Origin: Streptomyces sp. SDr-06
GTDB taxonomy: Bacteria; Actinomycetota; Actinomycetes; Streptomycetales; Streptomycetaceae
Assembly (NCBI RefSeq): GCF_003324565.1
Contig: NZ_QOLA01000010.1
Span: 124,001-188,000, forward strand
Length of the DNA stretch: 64,000 nt
Direction of reading: 5' to 3'
Made by a program: the position numbers and the translations under genes. The notes under the pieces were generated by a model. That model worked only from the letters and a program-made list of their open reading frames with translations. It did no database searches and was not told where the DNA came from. Of the stretch, positions 25,217 through 33,989 are shown piece by piece (the first letter of the stretch is position 1; each line of letters opens with the position of its first letter).

Positions 25217-25969
25217 TCAGTGTTCGGTGCTTGGGGCGACCGCGGCCAGGGCGCCTGGGTCGAGCTTGCGGTCCACCAACGCCTTAGCGATCTCGATCGG
25301 TCTTTGACGCCGATGGCGGGCGTGGGCCACCAGGAGACGCTGTGCCGCGGCGGGGGTGAGGCGGTGCTTTTCAGCGAGCATGCCCTTGGCGATCTCGAGA
25401 GTGGCCTTCGCCGAGACCGCCGTCTGGACCTGGCTGAGGATGTCGTGCCGACGGCCTTCGTCGGGCGACCAGCTGACCAGACTCACTGCCGTCACATCGG
25501 CGAGAGCCTGGACCAGGGCGAGGGACCCGGAGGCGAACGGGCGGCCGCTGGACAGCAGCACATTCACCGCCCCGATGGGCTGCTCATGTACGCGCAGCGG
25601 CACGGCGTACGCGCCGGTATAGCCGGCTGCCCGAGCGGCCGCGACGAAGTGCGGCCAGCTCCCCTCGCGCTGGGCAAGGTCGGCGGCTTCGACGGCCTGA
25701 CCGCTGCGGAAGGCGTCAGGGCAGGGGCCTTCGCCGCTCTGGAGGGCGACGAGGTCGATCAGGGCAGTGGCGTCATTGGAGACCGACATGATGCGCAGTG
25801 TCCCGTGCCGTGTGGTGACCATGACGCCCGCCGCGTCGGCGCCCGCCAGGGCGACACAGTGCCCGGTGAGACGGTCCAGCAGAACGGTGGGGTCGACGTC
25901 GTCGGCGAAGGTGTCGGACAGCGACACGAATGCCTCGGCGAGCTCCTGTTCGCGGTTCATGTCACTCAC
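25217..25969 (-). CDS. GAF-ANTAR RNA-binding regulator (second of pair)
   Basis: 250 residues from GTG 25969 (GTGA overlap with the preceding stop). GAF domain about 10-165 (GADAAGVMVTTRHGTLRIMS, LQSGEGPCPDAFRSGQAV, GAYAVPLRVHEQPIGAVNVL), then ANTAR about 170-230 (IAKGMLAEKHRLTPAAAQRL LVAHARHRRQ). ANTAR domains bind paired RNA hairpins and act as antiterminators; GAF may sense a ligand or redox state. The ANTAR motif is intact. Targets unknown. Confidence 0.88.
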   Translation of the reverse strand: MSDMNREQELAEAFVSLSDTFADDVDPTVLLDRLTGHCVALAGADAAGVMVTTRHGTLRIMSVSNDATALIDLVALQSGEGPCPDAFRSGQAVEAADLAQREGSWPHFVAAARAAGYTGAYAVPLRVHEQPIGAVNVLLSSGRPFASGSLALVQALADVTAVSLVSWSPDEGRRHDILSQVQTAVSAKATLEIAKGMLAEKHRLTPAAAQRLLVAHARHRRQRPIEIAKALVDRKLDPGALAAVAPSTEH

Positions 25970-26784
25970 CGTTCCTCATCCAATCCGTCACGCTTCCCGC
26001 CGTCGCCCTGCTCCGGGGCATCTTCGTCGTCCGCGTCGGACAATCGCACAACCCGCCTGACGACATCCCGCGCTACCTCGGTCACGGCCCGTCCCTGAGT
26101 GAAGGCCCGCGCCCGCAGCCGGTCCAGGGCCTGGCGGGGGTCCAGGCCGAGCTGGACCATGACCATACCGATCGCCTGGTGCACCTCGTCGTGGTCGGCT
26201 TCCGCCGCGTCCATCCACGACGCTACTCTCCCCTGAGGTTCCCAGTTCCGCGCCGAGGCGAGAGAGAACAGGGCGTATCCGAGCGCGTCCCTCGCCAGCA
26301 GCGCGGCCTCCAGATCGAAGCCGGACAGCGGGCCGGGTGCATCCCGGTACAGGTCGAGCGTTCCGGCAGGGCGGAGGCCGCCGAGCGGGAGCGAGAAAAC
26401 AGCGTGAACGCCCAGTTCGACGGCCTGCAGGGCGAAGAAGGGCCACCGCCGGGCGTCGGACGCACTGGAGAGGTCCGGGGCGAGCACAGGGACGGCCTGC
26501 GCCAACGCACTGTGGCACGGCCCGTCGCCCAGCGTGTACTGGGCCTCGGCGAGCTGGGCAGCGATGGCGTCACTCGCGTACCAGGTGGCCCGGACCACTC
26601 GGTCGGGGCTGGCGATCGACACCGAACCACCGGTCACCGGGAGCACATCCACACATGCCCTGCACAATTGCGCCGGCAGCTGCTCGGGGACGCCGTCGTC
26701 GCCCACCGTCGACAGTGCCGCGGTGATGCGACGGACAAGCTCTTCCTGGCGCGCCCGCCCGTCGTCACAGTCGTCAACCGCCAC
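25966..26784 (-). CDS. GAF-ANTAR RNA-binding regulator (first of pair)
   Basis: 272 residues from GTG 26784. GAF domain about 20-175 with VLPVTGGSVSIASPDRVVRA, YTLGDGPCHSALAQAVPVLA and FSLPLGGLRPAGTLDLYRD; ANTAR about 190-245 with DEVHQAIGMVMVQLGLDPRQ ALDRLRARAFTQGR. A charged tail DADDEDAPEQGDGGKRD follows. Translationally coupled to a second GAF-ANTAR protein, which suggests they act together, perhaps as a heterodimer (inference). Confidence 0.88.
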   Translation of the reverse strand: MAVDDCDDGRARQEELVRRITAALSTVGDDGVPEQLPAQLCRACVDVLPVTGGSVSIASPDRVVRATWYASDAIAAQLAEAQYTLGDGPCHSALAQAVPVLAPDLSSASDARRWPFFALQAVELGVHAVFSLPLGGLRPAGTLDLYRDAPGPLSGFDLEAALLARDALGYALFSLASARNWEPQGRVASWMDAAEADHDEVHQAIGMVMVQLGLDPRQALDRLRARAFTQGRAVTEVARDVVRRVVRLSDADDEDAPEQGDGGKRDGLDEER

Positions 26785-27197
26785 TACCCAGTCACCTCCG
26801 CCCCGATACGCCCACCAGCACCCAGAGTCACCAGTATCGCCCCGGATGGGACCTGCGCTGAGCCCGGCACCCCGTCAGGAGCCGCCGAAGGTGGTGCGGG
26901 ACCGCACCAGACCACGTCCGCAGACCGCCCGCACGCCCCGACAGCCGACATCACGGGCGCGCGGTGACGACCGATCGTGCAACGAGTGCCCCTTGCAGTC
27001 AATCCACAACACAGGACACCGTGGCGGATTCGCTCCGCTTCGCAATCCCATAGGCGCGTCAGACGGACACCCAGCGGCGGTCGGCATTCAGCGGACCTTC
27101 GGGGCGCGGGGAGTGTCCTGCGCCGATCCCCTCACGCGACCGGGCCGAAGGGCGGCGCCGCTGTCCGGCGAGCGGCGCCGCTGCGGGCTGAGCGTCT
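26785..27197. other. Intergenic, nothing recognised
   Basis: 413 bp upstream of the GAF-ANTAR pair and downstream of xdhC-like. It must hold the promoter of the pair; no box or gene stands out. Confidence 0.4.
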
Positions 27198-28331
27198 TCA
27201 CGCGGCCGCCGGCCTCCTGCCGCGGTGGATCGGCGTGCGCGCACCGGTCAGCGGGGCGCCCGTGCCGCCCTCCCGCGCCGCGATGATCTCGGCCGCGATG
27301 GACAGGGCGGTCTCCTCGGGCGTACGGGCGCCGAGGTCGAGGCCGATCGGCGAGCGCAGCCGCGCCAACTCCCCCTCTGTGACGCCGACTTCACGCAGCC
27401 TGCGCTCGCGGTCGTCGTGGGTGCGCCGCGACCCCATCGCTCCGACGTACGCGACCGGCAGCCGCAGCGCCTCCTTCAGGAGGGGCACGTCGAACTTGGC
27501 GTCGTGGGTGAGCACGCACAGCACGGTGCGCTCGTCGGTCCTGGTGCACCGCAGATAGCGGTGCGGCCAGTCCACCACCACCTCGTCGGCCTCGGGAAAG
27601 CGGGCACGGGTGGCGAAGACGGGACGTGCGTCGCACAAGGTCACGTGGTAGCCGAGGAACTTGCCGGTGCGCACCAGCGCCGAGGCGAAGTCGACCGCAC
27701 CGAAAACGATCATTCGGGGCGGGGGCACGAGTGCTTCGACGAAGAAGGTCAGCGGACCTTCGCCGGCGTCCTCGTCCCCACACTCCAGGGTGAACGTGCC
27801 GGTGCGGCCCGCCTCCAGGAAGGCGTGGGCCAGGTCCGCCGCCGTGCGGGCCGACTCCGGGCGCCCGCCGAGCGTGCCCTTGTGGGAGGCGTCGGACCTG
27901 ACGAAGAGCGCCCTGCCCAGCAGGTCGGCCGGGCCGTCCACGACCCGGGCGAGCGCGGCCTGCCCGCCCTCGGCCGCGGCGGACAGCGCCGCGCACAGCA
28001 CCTCCCGGTCCGGCGCGGAGCCGGTTACCGGCGTCACCAGGACCTCGATCACTCCGCCACAGGTCAGCCCGACGGCGAAGGCGTCCTCGTCGCTGTAGCC
28101 GAACCGCTCGCGCACGGGACGGCCGTCCTGCAAGGCCTGCCCGCACAGCTCGTACACCGCACCCTCGACGCATCCGCCGGACACCGATCCGATGGCCGTG
28201 CCCGCGCTGTCGACGGCGAGGGCCGCGCCGGGCCGACGGGGCGCGCTGCCGCCGACGGCCACCACCGTGGCCACGGCGAAGTCCCGCCGCTCCTCGACCC
28301 AGCGCCGCAACTCCCCCGCGAGGTCAAGCAA
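27198..28331 (-). CDS. XdhC/CoxI-family molybdenum hydroxylase maturation protein
   Basis: 377 residues. A TTG at 28331 (TTGCTTGA overlap of eight bases with the stop of the molybdopterin subunit) opens the XdhC domain directly: LLDLAGELRRWVEERRDFAV ATVVAVGGSAPRRPG, then SVSGGCVEGAVYEL. A C-terminal Rossmann domain has FGAVDFASALVRTGKFLGYH and VAYVGAMGSRRTHDDRE. XdhC-type proteins bind the molybdenum cofactor, help sulfurate it and load it into xanthine-dehydrogenase-like enzymes. It ends a four-gene operon. The TTG start is inferred from coupling; there is no better start nearby. Confidence 0.85.
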   Translation of the reverse strand: MLDLAGELRRWVEERRDFAVATVVAVGGSAPRRPGAALAVDSAGTAIGSVSGGCVEGAVYELCGQALQDGRPVRERFGYSDEDAFAVGLTCGGVIEVLVTPVTGSAPDREVLCAALSAAAEGGQAALARVVDGPADLLGRALFVRSDASHKGTLGGRPESARTAADLAHAFLEAGRTGTFTLECGDEDAGEGPLTFFVEALVPPPRMIVFGAVDFASALVRTGKFLGYHVTLCDARPVFATRARFPEADEVVVDWPHRYLRCTRTDERTVLCVLTHDAKFDVPLLKEALRLPVAYVGAMGSRRTHDDRERRLREVGVTEGELARLRSPIGLDLGARTPEETALSIAAEIIAAREGGTGAPLTGARTPIHRGRRPAAA

Positions 28332-30498
28332 CGGAGCCGCCCTCGGGAGTCGCTTGTCCGGCAGGGTGCGTGGCGCTCGCGGCCCGCAGGACACGGTCGG
28401 GACGGATCGGCAGATCGCGGTGGCGTACGCCGGTGGCGTGCCAGACCGCGTTGGCGATGGCCGCCGCGACACCCACGACGCCGATCTCCCCGATGCCCTT
28501 GATACCGCCGACGGGGTCGTCGGGCACCGGGTCGTCCACCCAGTCCGCCTCGATGAGGGGCACGTCGGCGTTGGCCGCGAAGTGGTAGCCCGCGAGGTCG
28601 GCGCCGACGTGCCCGCCGGACGCCTGGTCCCTGATCGCCTCTTCATGCAGGGCCATGGACAGGCCCCAAGTCATGCCGCCCACCAACTGACTGCGTGCCG
28701 TCAGGGGGTTGACGATCCGGCCCGCCGCGAAGATCCCGAGGAGTCTGCGGACCCGGACCTCGCCGCTGGTGACGTCCACGGCGACCTCGGCGAACTGCGC
28801 CCCGAAGGAGTGCCGTTCCTTCGGCGGGAGCGAGCCCACGAGCTCGGCCGTGTTGGAGCGGGCGGTGATCCCCTGGGGCGGAATGTCTCCACCCAGGGCC
28901 AGTTGTTCCCGAAGATCCCCGGCGGCGGCCATGACGGCCCAGGCCCAGGAGCGCGTGCCGGTCGAACCGCCCGCGACCATCGCGGGCCCGAAGTCACTGT
29001 CCGCGATGCGGACGCGGACGCGCTCCGCGGCCACCGAGAGCGCGTCGGCGGCGATCTGGGTCAGTGCGGTCCTGGCCCCTGTGCCGACGTCCGCGGCGGT
29101 GATGCGTACGGTGAAGGTGCCGTCGGCCTCGGCCGTCACGGCTGCCGTGGAGGGGGCGACGCCCGACGGGTAGGTGGCCGCCGCCGTGCCGGTGCCGAGC
29201 AGCCAGCGCCCTTCTCTGCGCAGCCCGGGACGCGGGTCGCGGGCGGCCCAGCCGAAGCGTCGCGCGCCCTCCTGGAAGCACGCGTTCAGGTTGCGGCTGC
29301 TGAAGGGCAGTTGGGAGACCGGCCCGGCGACCGGCTCGTTGCGCGCCCGCAGCGCGATCGGGTCGATGCCGCACTTCTCGGCGAGTTCGTCCAGGGCGGA
29401 CTCCAGCGCGAAGGAGCCGGGCGCCTCGCCGGGCGCCCGCATCCAGGTGGGCGTGGGGACGTCAACGGGCACGACGCGGTTGACGGTGTGGTGCGCGTCG
29501 GCGTCGTACATGATCCGCGCGATGGAGGCGCTCTGCTCGACGAACTCGAAGACGGTCGAGGTGAGGCTCTGCGCCTGGTGGTCGAGACTGCGCAGCCGGC
29601 CGTCCGCGTCGGCGCCGAGCCGGACGCGCTGCGCGGTGGGGCTGCGGTATCCGACGACGGAGAACATCTGACGACGTGTCAGGACCACGCGGACCGGGCG
29701 GTCCAGGACGGTCGCTGCCATCACGGCGAGCACCTGGTGGGGGCGGACGCCCTTGGAGCCGAAGGCGCCACCGACGTGCTCGGAGCGCACCCGAACCGAG
29801 GCCGGGTCGAGCGAGAACAGCGCGGCGAGTTCGTCCGCCACCCACTTGCTGCCCTGGTTGGAGTCGTGAACCTCCAGGCGGCCGCCCTCCCACCGGGCGG
29901 TGGCCGCGTGCGGCTCCATGGAGCTGTGGTGCTCCTCCGGCGTGGTGTAGCGCGCGTCCACGACGACGGCGGACGCTGCGAGTTCGGCCTCCACATCGCC
30001 TTTCGTGGTCTCGGCCTGCAGCATCGGGGAGTTCTCCGGCGTGTACGTACCGGGGCGGTCCGCGTAGAAGGCGACGTCGTGCGGCTCGGTGTCGTAGTGC
30101 ACCACCAGCGCCTCGGCCGCCTCCCTGGCCTGTTCCGAGGTCTCGGCGACGACCAGGGCGACCGGCCAGCCGACGAACGGCACGCGGTCGTGCTGAAACA
30201 CCGCCATGACCGGGTCGGGGCGGCCCAGAAGGCCGATGAACTCCCCTTCCACGCGGGGGGCGTTGCCGTGGTGCAGGACGGCCAGGACGCCCGGCATGGC
30301 GAGGACGGGGGCGTCCTCCACCTCCAGGATCCGGCCCCGGGCGACGGTGGAGGCGACCATCCATCCGTGAGCGAGGTCGGCGAAGGGGATCTCCCCGGCG
30401 TAGCGAGCCGCTCCGGTGACCTTGTCCCGGCCTTCGACCCGGCTGCGCGCGGCCCCGACCGCGCCTGTGGTGACGGGGGTTCCGGTCGTGGTGGTCAT
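28324..30498 (-). CDS. Molybdopterin-binding (large) subunit of a PaoABC/xanthine-dehydrogenase-type enzyme
   Basis: 724 residues from ATG 30498 (ATGA overlap). Typical order: RVEGRDKVTGAARYAGEIPF at the start, EHVGGAFGSKGVRPHQVLAV, TWMRAPGEAPGSFALESALD, ADVGTGARTALTQIAADAL and a C-terminal GGIKGIGEIGVVGVAAAIAN whose GIGE glutamate is the catalytic base of the family. The closest described organisation is E. coli paoC (yagR). No signal peptide, so the complex is probably cytosolic. Substrates of the family are purines or aldehydes; I cannot choose. Confidence 0.9.
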   Translation of the reverse strand: MTTTTGTPVTTGAVGAARSRVEGRDKVTGAARYAGEIPFADLAHGWMVASTVARGRILEVEDAPVLAMPGVLAVLHHGNAPRVEGEFIGLLGRPDPVMAVFQHDRVPFVGWPVALVVAETSEQAREAAEALVVHYDTEPHDVAFYADRPGTYTPENSPMLQAETTKGDVEAELAASAVVVDARYTTPEEHHSSMEPHAATARWEGGRLEVHDSNQGSKWVADELAALFSLDPASVRVRSEHVGGAFGSKGVRPHQVLAVMAATVLDRPVRVVLTRRQMFSVVGYRSPTAQRVRLGADADGRLRSLDHQAQSLTSTVFEFVEQSASIARIMYDADAHHTVNRVVPVDVPTPTWMRAPGEAPGSFALESALDELAEKCGIDPIALRARNEPVAGPVSQLPFSSRNLNACFQEGARRFGWAARDPRPGLRREGRWLLGTGTAAATYPSGVAPSTAAVTAEADGTFTVRITAADVGTGARTALTQIAADALSVAAERVRVRIADSDFGPAMVAGGSTGTRSWAWAVMAAAGDLREQLALGGDIPPQGITARSNTAELVGSLPPKERHSFGAQFAEVAVDVTSGEVRVRRLLGIFAAGRIVNPLTARSQLVGGMTWGLSMALHEEAIRDQASGGHVGADLAGYHFAANADVPLIEADWVDDPVPDDPVGGIKGIGEIGVVGVAAAIANAVWHATGVRHRDLPIRPDRVLRAASATHPAGQATPEGGSVA

Positions 30499-31505
30499 CG
30501 GACGCTCTCCTCGGCGGGGTCGGCCTGCTCGGCGAGGTCGGTCAGCACCGCCACGACGAGGTTGCGGATCAGGGCCACCTTGTAGCGGTTGTGCGGCAGG
30601 GGCTCGGCGGCGGCCAGTTCGGCGGTGGCGGCGGCCGCGAACGCCTCGGCGCTCGCCGGTCCGCCGATCAGCGCCCGCTCGGCGGCACGCGCCCGCCACG
30701 GCCGGGACGCGACGGCGCCCAGCGCCAGGCGCGCGTCGCGCACCACGCCGTCCCGTACGTCCAGGGCAGCGGCGACCGAGCCGATCGCGAACGCGAACGA
30801 GGCGCGCTCGCGGACCTTGCGGTAGCGGGAGTTGGCCGCGAGCGGGGCGGGCGGCAGGGTGATCCCGGTGATCAGCGCTCCGCTCGGCAGCGCGGTCTCC
30901 AGGTGCGGAGTGTCCCCCACCGGCAGGTAGAAGTCCGTGATCGCCAGCTCACCCGGCCCCGCGGCCGTCTCGTACGACACGACCGCGTCGAGGGCGGCGA
31001 GCGCGACGCCCATGTCGGAGGGATGCACCGCGACGCAGTGCTCGCTGGCGCCGAGGATGGCGTGATTGTGGTGCTCTCCCGCCACAGCGGGGCAACCGCT
31101 GCCCGGAGACCGCTTGTTGCACGGCAGCGCGATGTCGGTGAAGTACCCGCAGCGGGTGCGCTGGAGCAGGTTGCCGCCCACGGTCGCCATGTTGCGCAGC
31201 TGACCGGAGGCGCCGGCCAGCACGGCCTGGGCCAACGCCGGATAGCCGCGTCGCACCTGCGGGTGGGCGGCGAGGTCACTGTTGGTGACAGTCGCGCCGA
31301 TGCGAAGGCCGCCGTCCGCCGTCGCCTCGATGCGGTCGAGCGGCAGTTCCCGTACGTCGATCAGCAGCGCGGGCCGCTCCACGCCGGCCTTCATCAGGTC
31401 GACGAGGTTGGTGCCGCCGCCCAGGTAACGCGCCTCGGGCTCCGCCCCGAGCAGCGCGACCGCGCCGGGGACGTCGTGTACCCGCTGGTAGCCGAATTCC
31501 CTCAT
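30495..31505 (-). CDS. FAD-binding subunit with extra [4Fe-4S] loop, PaoB type
   Basis: 336 residues, ATGA overlap at both ends. FAD motifs ARYLGGGTNLVDLMKAGV and LRNMATVGGNLLQRTRCGYF. The four cysteines 119, 129, 138 and 157 (RTRCGYF, PCNKRSPGSGC, EHCVAV) are those of the additional [4Fe-4S] cluster known in PaoB/YagS and in 4-hydroxybenzoyl-CoA reductase beta, and absent from ordinary xanthine dehydrogenase FAD subunits. This points to an aldehyde-oxidoreductase-like enzyme. Confidence 0.9.
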   Translation of the reverse strand: MREFGYQRVHDVPGAVALLGAEPEARYLGGGTNLVDLMKAGVERPALLIDVRELPLDRIEATADGGLRIGATVTNSDLAAHPQVRRGYPALAQAVLAGASGQLRNMATVGGNLLQRTRCGYFTDIALPCNKRSPGSGCPAVAGEHHNHAILGASEHCVAVHPSDMGVALAALDAVVSYETAAGPGELAITDFYLPVGDTPHLETALPSGALITGITLPPAPLAANSRYRKVRERASFAFAIGSVAAALDVRDGVVRDARLALGAVASRPWRARAAERALIGGPASAEAFAAAATAELAAAEPLPHNRYKVALIRNLVVAVLTDLAEQADPAEESVR

Positions 31506-32059
31506 ACCGCTGCCTCCTTGGCGGTGCCCGTCGTGACCCCGGCGGCCCGGGCGACCGCCGCCACGATCCCCACGTAGGCCCCGCAGCGGCAGAGGTTGCC
31601 GCTCATCCGCTCCCGGATCTCCTCGGCACTGAGCGGTGGTGCTTCCGCCTCTGGGCTGACGTCGGCGCTGACGGCGCTGGGCCAGCCGGCCGCGTGCTCC
31701 TCGATCACCGCGAGGGCCGAACAGATCTGCCCCGGCGTGCAGTAGCCGCACTGGAAGCCGTCGAGGTCGAGGAACGCCTGCTGCACCGGGTGCAGTTGGT
31801 CGCCGTCCGCGACCCCCTCGATGGTGGTGATGACGCGGCCCTCGGCGGCGACCGCGAGTTGGAGGCAGGAGACCGCCCGGCGCCCGTCGACCAGGACCGT
31901 GCACGCCCCGCACTGGCCCTGGTCGCAGCCCTTCTTGGTACCGGTCAGATCGAGCCGCTCGCGCAGGGCGTCGAGCAGCGTGGTGCGGTGGTCGACGGGC
32001 AGCGTGTGCTTCTCGCCGTTGATGTTGAGGGTGATGACGCTGGACGTCAACGGGGCCAT
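31502..32059 (-). CDS. [2Fe-2S] subunit of the molybdenum hydroxylase
   Basis: 185 residues. Plant-type cluster Cys45, Cys50, Cys53 and Cys65 (CDQGQCGACTVLVDG, AVSCLQL) and the second [2Fe-2S] site Cys104, Cys107, Cys157 and Cys159 (FQCGYCTPGQ, NLCRCGAY) are complete. PaoA of E. coli carries a Tat signal; this one begins directly with MAPLTSSVITLNINGE, so cytosolic location is likely. First gene of the four-gene operon, divergent from a TetR gene. Confidence 0.92.
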   Translation of the reverse strand: MAPLTSSVITLNINGEKHTLPVDHRTTLLDALRERLDLTGTKKGCDQGQCGACTVLVDGRRAVSCLQLAVAAEGRVITTIEGVADGDQLHPVQQAFLDLDGFQCGYCTPGQICSALAVIEEHAAGWPSAVSADVSPEAEAPPLSAEEIRERMSGNLCRCGAYVGIVAAVARAAGVTTGTAKEAAV

Positions 32060-32275
32060 GAACAGCCTTCTTTCACGTGCGTGCGAGGGACGGCGGGTGG
32101 GCCGGGGGCCGGAAGGCCCCTGTCACGTGCGCCTGAGGCGTGTGCGCGAAGCGAAGGGGTACGGAGATGAAGGGCGTGCCGGGGACGGGTGGCATGTGCG
32201 GCGGAACGCGGGCCGGATCGTGCGGGCCCTCCGGCCAGTTGCACGAACTCCGCGTGCCGCTAGGGTGCAGTCAAG

Positions 32276-32319
32276 CGGACAATTGTCCGTTAGCCTCGAA
32301 CTTAACGGACAGCTGTCCG
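32276..32319. promoter_or_regulatory. Two perfect 14-bp palindromes, TetR operators
   Basis: CGGACAATTGTCCG at 32276-32289 and CGGACAGCTGTCCG at 32306-32319 are each exactly self-complementary, share the CGGACA half-site and are centred 30 bases (about three helical turns) apart. They lie between the molybdenum-hydroxylase operon and the divergent TetR gene. Confidence 0.75.
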
Positions 32320-32386
32320 CTTAGCAAGAGTGCTTCGGGCACGAGTCCCGGGGGCGCCGGAGCGCCGGGCGTCAGGAGGATCACGT

Positions 32387-32965
32387 ATGCGGCACAAGAA
32401 GGACGCCCCCCTGCGTTCGGACGCCCTGCGCAACCGCGAGCGCATCCTGGAAGTGGCCCTGGAGGAGCTGACCTGCTCGGCCGACACACCCCTGAGCGCG
32501 ATCGCCAAGAAGGCCGGTGTCGGGCAGGGCACGTTCTACCGCAACTTCCCCAACCGCGAGGCGCTCGTCCTGGAGGTCTACCGCTACGAGGTCCAGCAGC
32601 TCTCGGACGCGGCGGCGCACCTCGTCCAAACCCGGCCGCCGGACCGGGCGTTGCGGGAATGGATGGATCGCCTGGCCCAGTACGTGATGGCGAAGGTCGG
32701 GCTCGCGGCGGCGCTGCGCGGTGGCAGCACGGCCTACCGCACCCTGGGCGCCCTGGGCCACGGCCCGATGGTCGCGGCGGTATCGATGCTGCTGCGGGCC
32801 AACGAGGAGGCGGGCACGATCCGCCCCGGAGTGACGCCCGACGACTTCCTGCTCGCAATCGCCGGGCTGCTCCAGATCGACCCGCACAGCGACTGGCAGA
32901 CACGCTCGACCCGTCTCCTCGACCTCGTCATGGACGGGCTGCGAACGGGCGCGCCGGGTTCGTGA
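32387..32965 (+). CDS. TetR-family repressor of the molybdenum hydroxylase operon
   Basis: 192 residues from ATG 32387; AGGAGGA at 32374-32380. The DNA-binding domain is SDALRNRERILEVALEELTC through IAKKAGVGQGTFYRNFPNRE ALV. The ligand domain (about 75-190) is typical of TetR with SBP-type C-termini. Divergent from the operon with two matching palindromes between, so a repressor of both directions is the simplest reading. The long leader of the open frame upstream (32330) is not needed. Confidence 0.88.
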   Translation: MRHKKDAPLRSDALRNRERILEVALEELTCSADTPLSAIAKKAGVGQGTFYRNFPNREALVLEVYRYEVQQLSDAAAHLVQTRPPDRALREWMDRLAQYVMAKVGLAAALRGGSTAYRTLGALGHGPMVAAVSMLLRANEEAGTIRPGVTPDDFLLAIAGLLQIDPHSDWQTRSTRLLDLVMDGLRTGAPGS

Positions 32966-33056
32966 GAGGTCGCGCCGGTGCAGGCAGTCTGGTAGGCGTC
33001 CAAACTCCAACAAAACCTGGCGAAGGGCGGGTTGACGATTTCGGCGGCGAGGGCCT

Positions 33057-33092
33057 CCGGGTTGTGGACCGGCCGGTCGGTCCACAACCCGG
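33057..33092. terminator. 15-bp-stem hairpin between convergent genes
   Basis: CCGGGTTGTGGACCG at 33057-33071 pairs exactly with 33078-33092 across a 6-base loop. It separates the TetR gene from the convergent hydrolase gene and can serve both. Confidence 0.8.
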
Positions 33093-33119
33093 CCAGTTGT
33101 TGTCAGGCCGCGCGGATGG

Positions 33120-33896
33120 TCAGGCGGCCGGCGCGAAGGCCGTGATGGCGTCGACGAGGTCGGCCGGAGCTTCCAGCGGGATCAGGTGACCGGTGGTGGG
33201 TATCACCGTGAACTCGGACTGGGACAGGTAGGGCACAAGGTTGTCGCGGAGCACGTCGACGGGCTCGACCCGGTCGTTCTCTCCAGCGACGACGAGAGCG
33301 GGAACGCTGATCATGCGAGCCCGCTCGGTGATGTCCTCCGCGATACCGTGCAGCGGCCATTCGGTGCGACAGGCTTCGACGCCGGCCCGCGAATCGGTCG
33401 CCACCTGGGCCTTGATCGATGCGGGCAGTTCGGTCGCGGTGAGGATGTGATCCCGCGCCCCGGCCACGGACTCGTCGGAGTCGTAGGCGTGGGACAGGGC
33501 TTCCTGGTACTCCGGAGTGATCTGGGCGGAGGGCTTCGCCGGGCCGGAGCCGACGAGGACGATGCCGCGCAGACCGGCGGGCCGGGTCGCCGCGACCACT
33601 TGCGCGACTTTGCCCCCCATCGAGTGCCCGACCAGGACGTAGTCGGTGACGCCCGCGTCGGCGAGTACGGCGAGCGTGTCGTCGGCGAGCCGATCGAGCG
33701 TGTAGGGGCCCGGCAGACCACGCGACCGGCTCCACCCGCGGAAGTCGAACGTGAGCACGTCACGGCCCGGGAGGCGGTCGACAACAAGGTCCCAGGTGCG
33801 GGCGGAACCACCCCAGTAGTGCAGGAACACCAGGGTCGGTCCGGCCCCGGGCCGATGGTGATAAGTGGGCAGTGGCGTCGGCCGTGTCGAAGGCAT
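33120..33896 (-). CDS. Alpha/beta hydrolase
   Basis: 258 residues. Oxyanion region LVFLHYWGGSARTWD, nucleophile in VLVGHSMGG, acid Asp in AGENDRVEPVD and base His in PTTGHLIPLEAP. Cytosolic. Similar enzymes include esterases and perhydrolases; the substrate is unknown. Divergent from an AraC-type regulator 93 bases away, which probably controls it. Confidence 0.85.
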   Translation of the reverse strand: MPSTRPTPLPTYHHRPGAGPTLVFLHYWGGSARTWDLVVDRLPGRDVLTFDFRGWSRSRGLPGPYTLDRLADDTLAVLADAGVTDYVLVGHSMGGKVAQVVAATRPAGLRGIVLVGSGPAKPSAQITPEYQEALSHAYDSDESVAGARDHILTATELPASIKAQVATDSRAGVEACRTEWPLHGIAEDITERARMISVPALVVAGENDRVEPVDVLRDNLVPYLSQSEFTVIPTTGHLIPLEAPADLVDAITAFAPAA

Positions 33897-33989
33897 CGTG
33901 GTTCTCCTGATGACTGCTATGAGCGGTTTCCCTGTGCGTTCATTGAAACTTGCTCACCCAGGGAGGACATCAGCGCGACCGGTCGGCCG

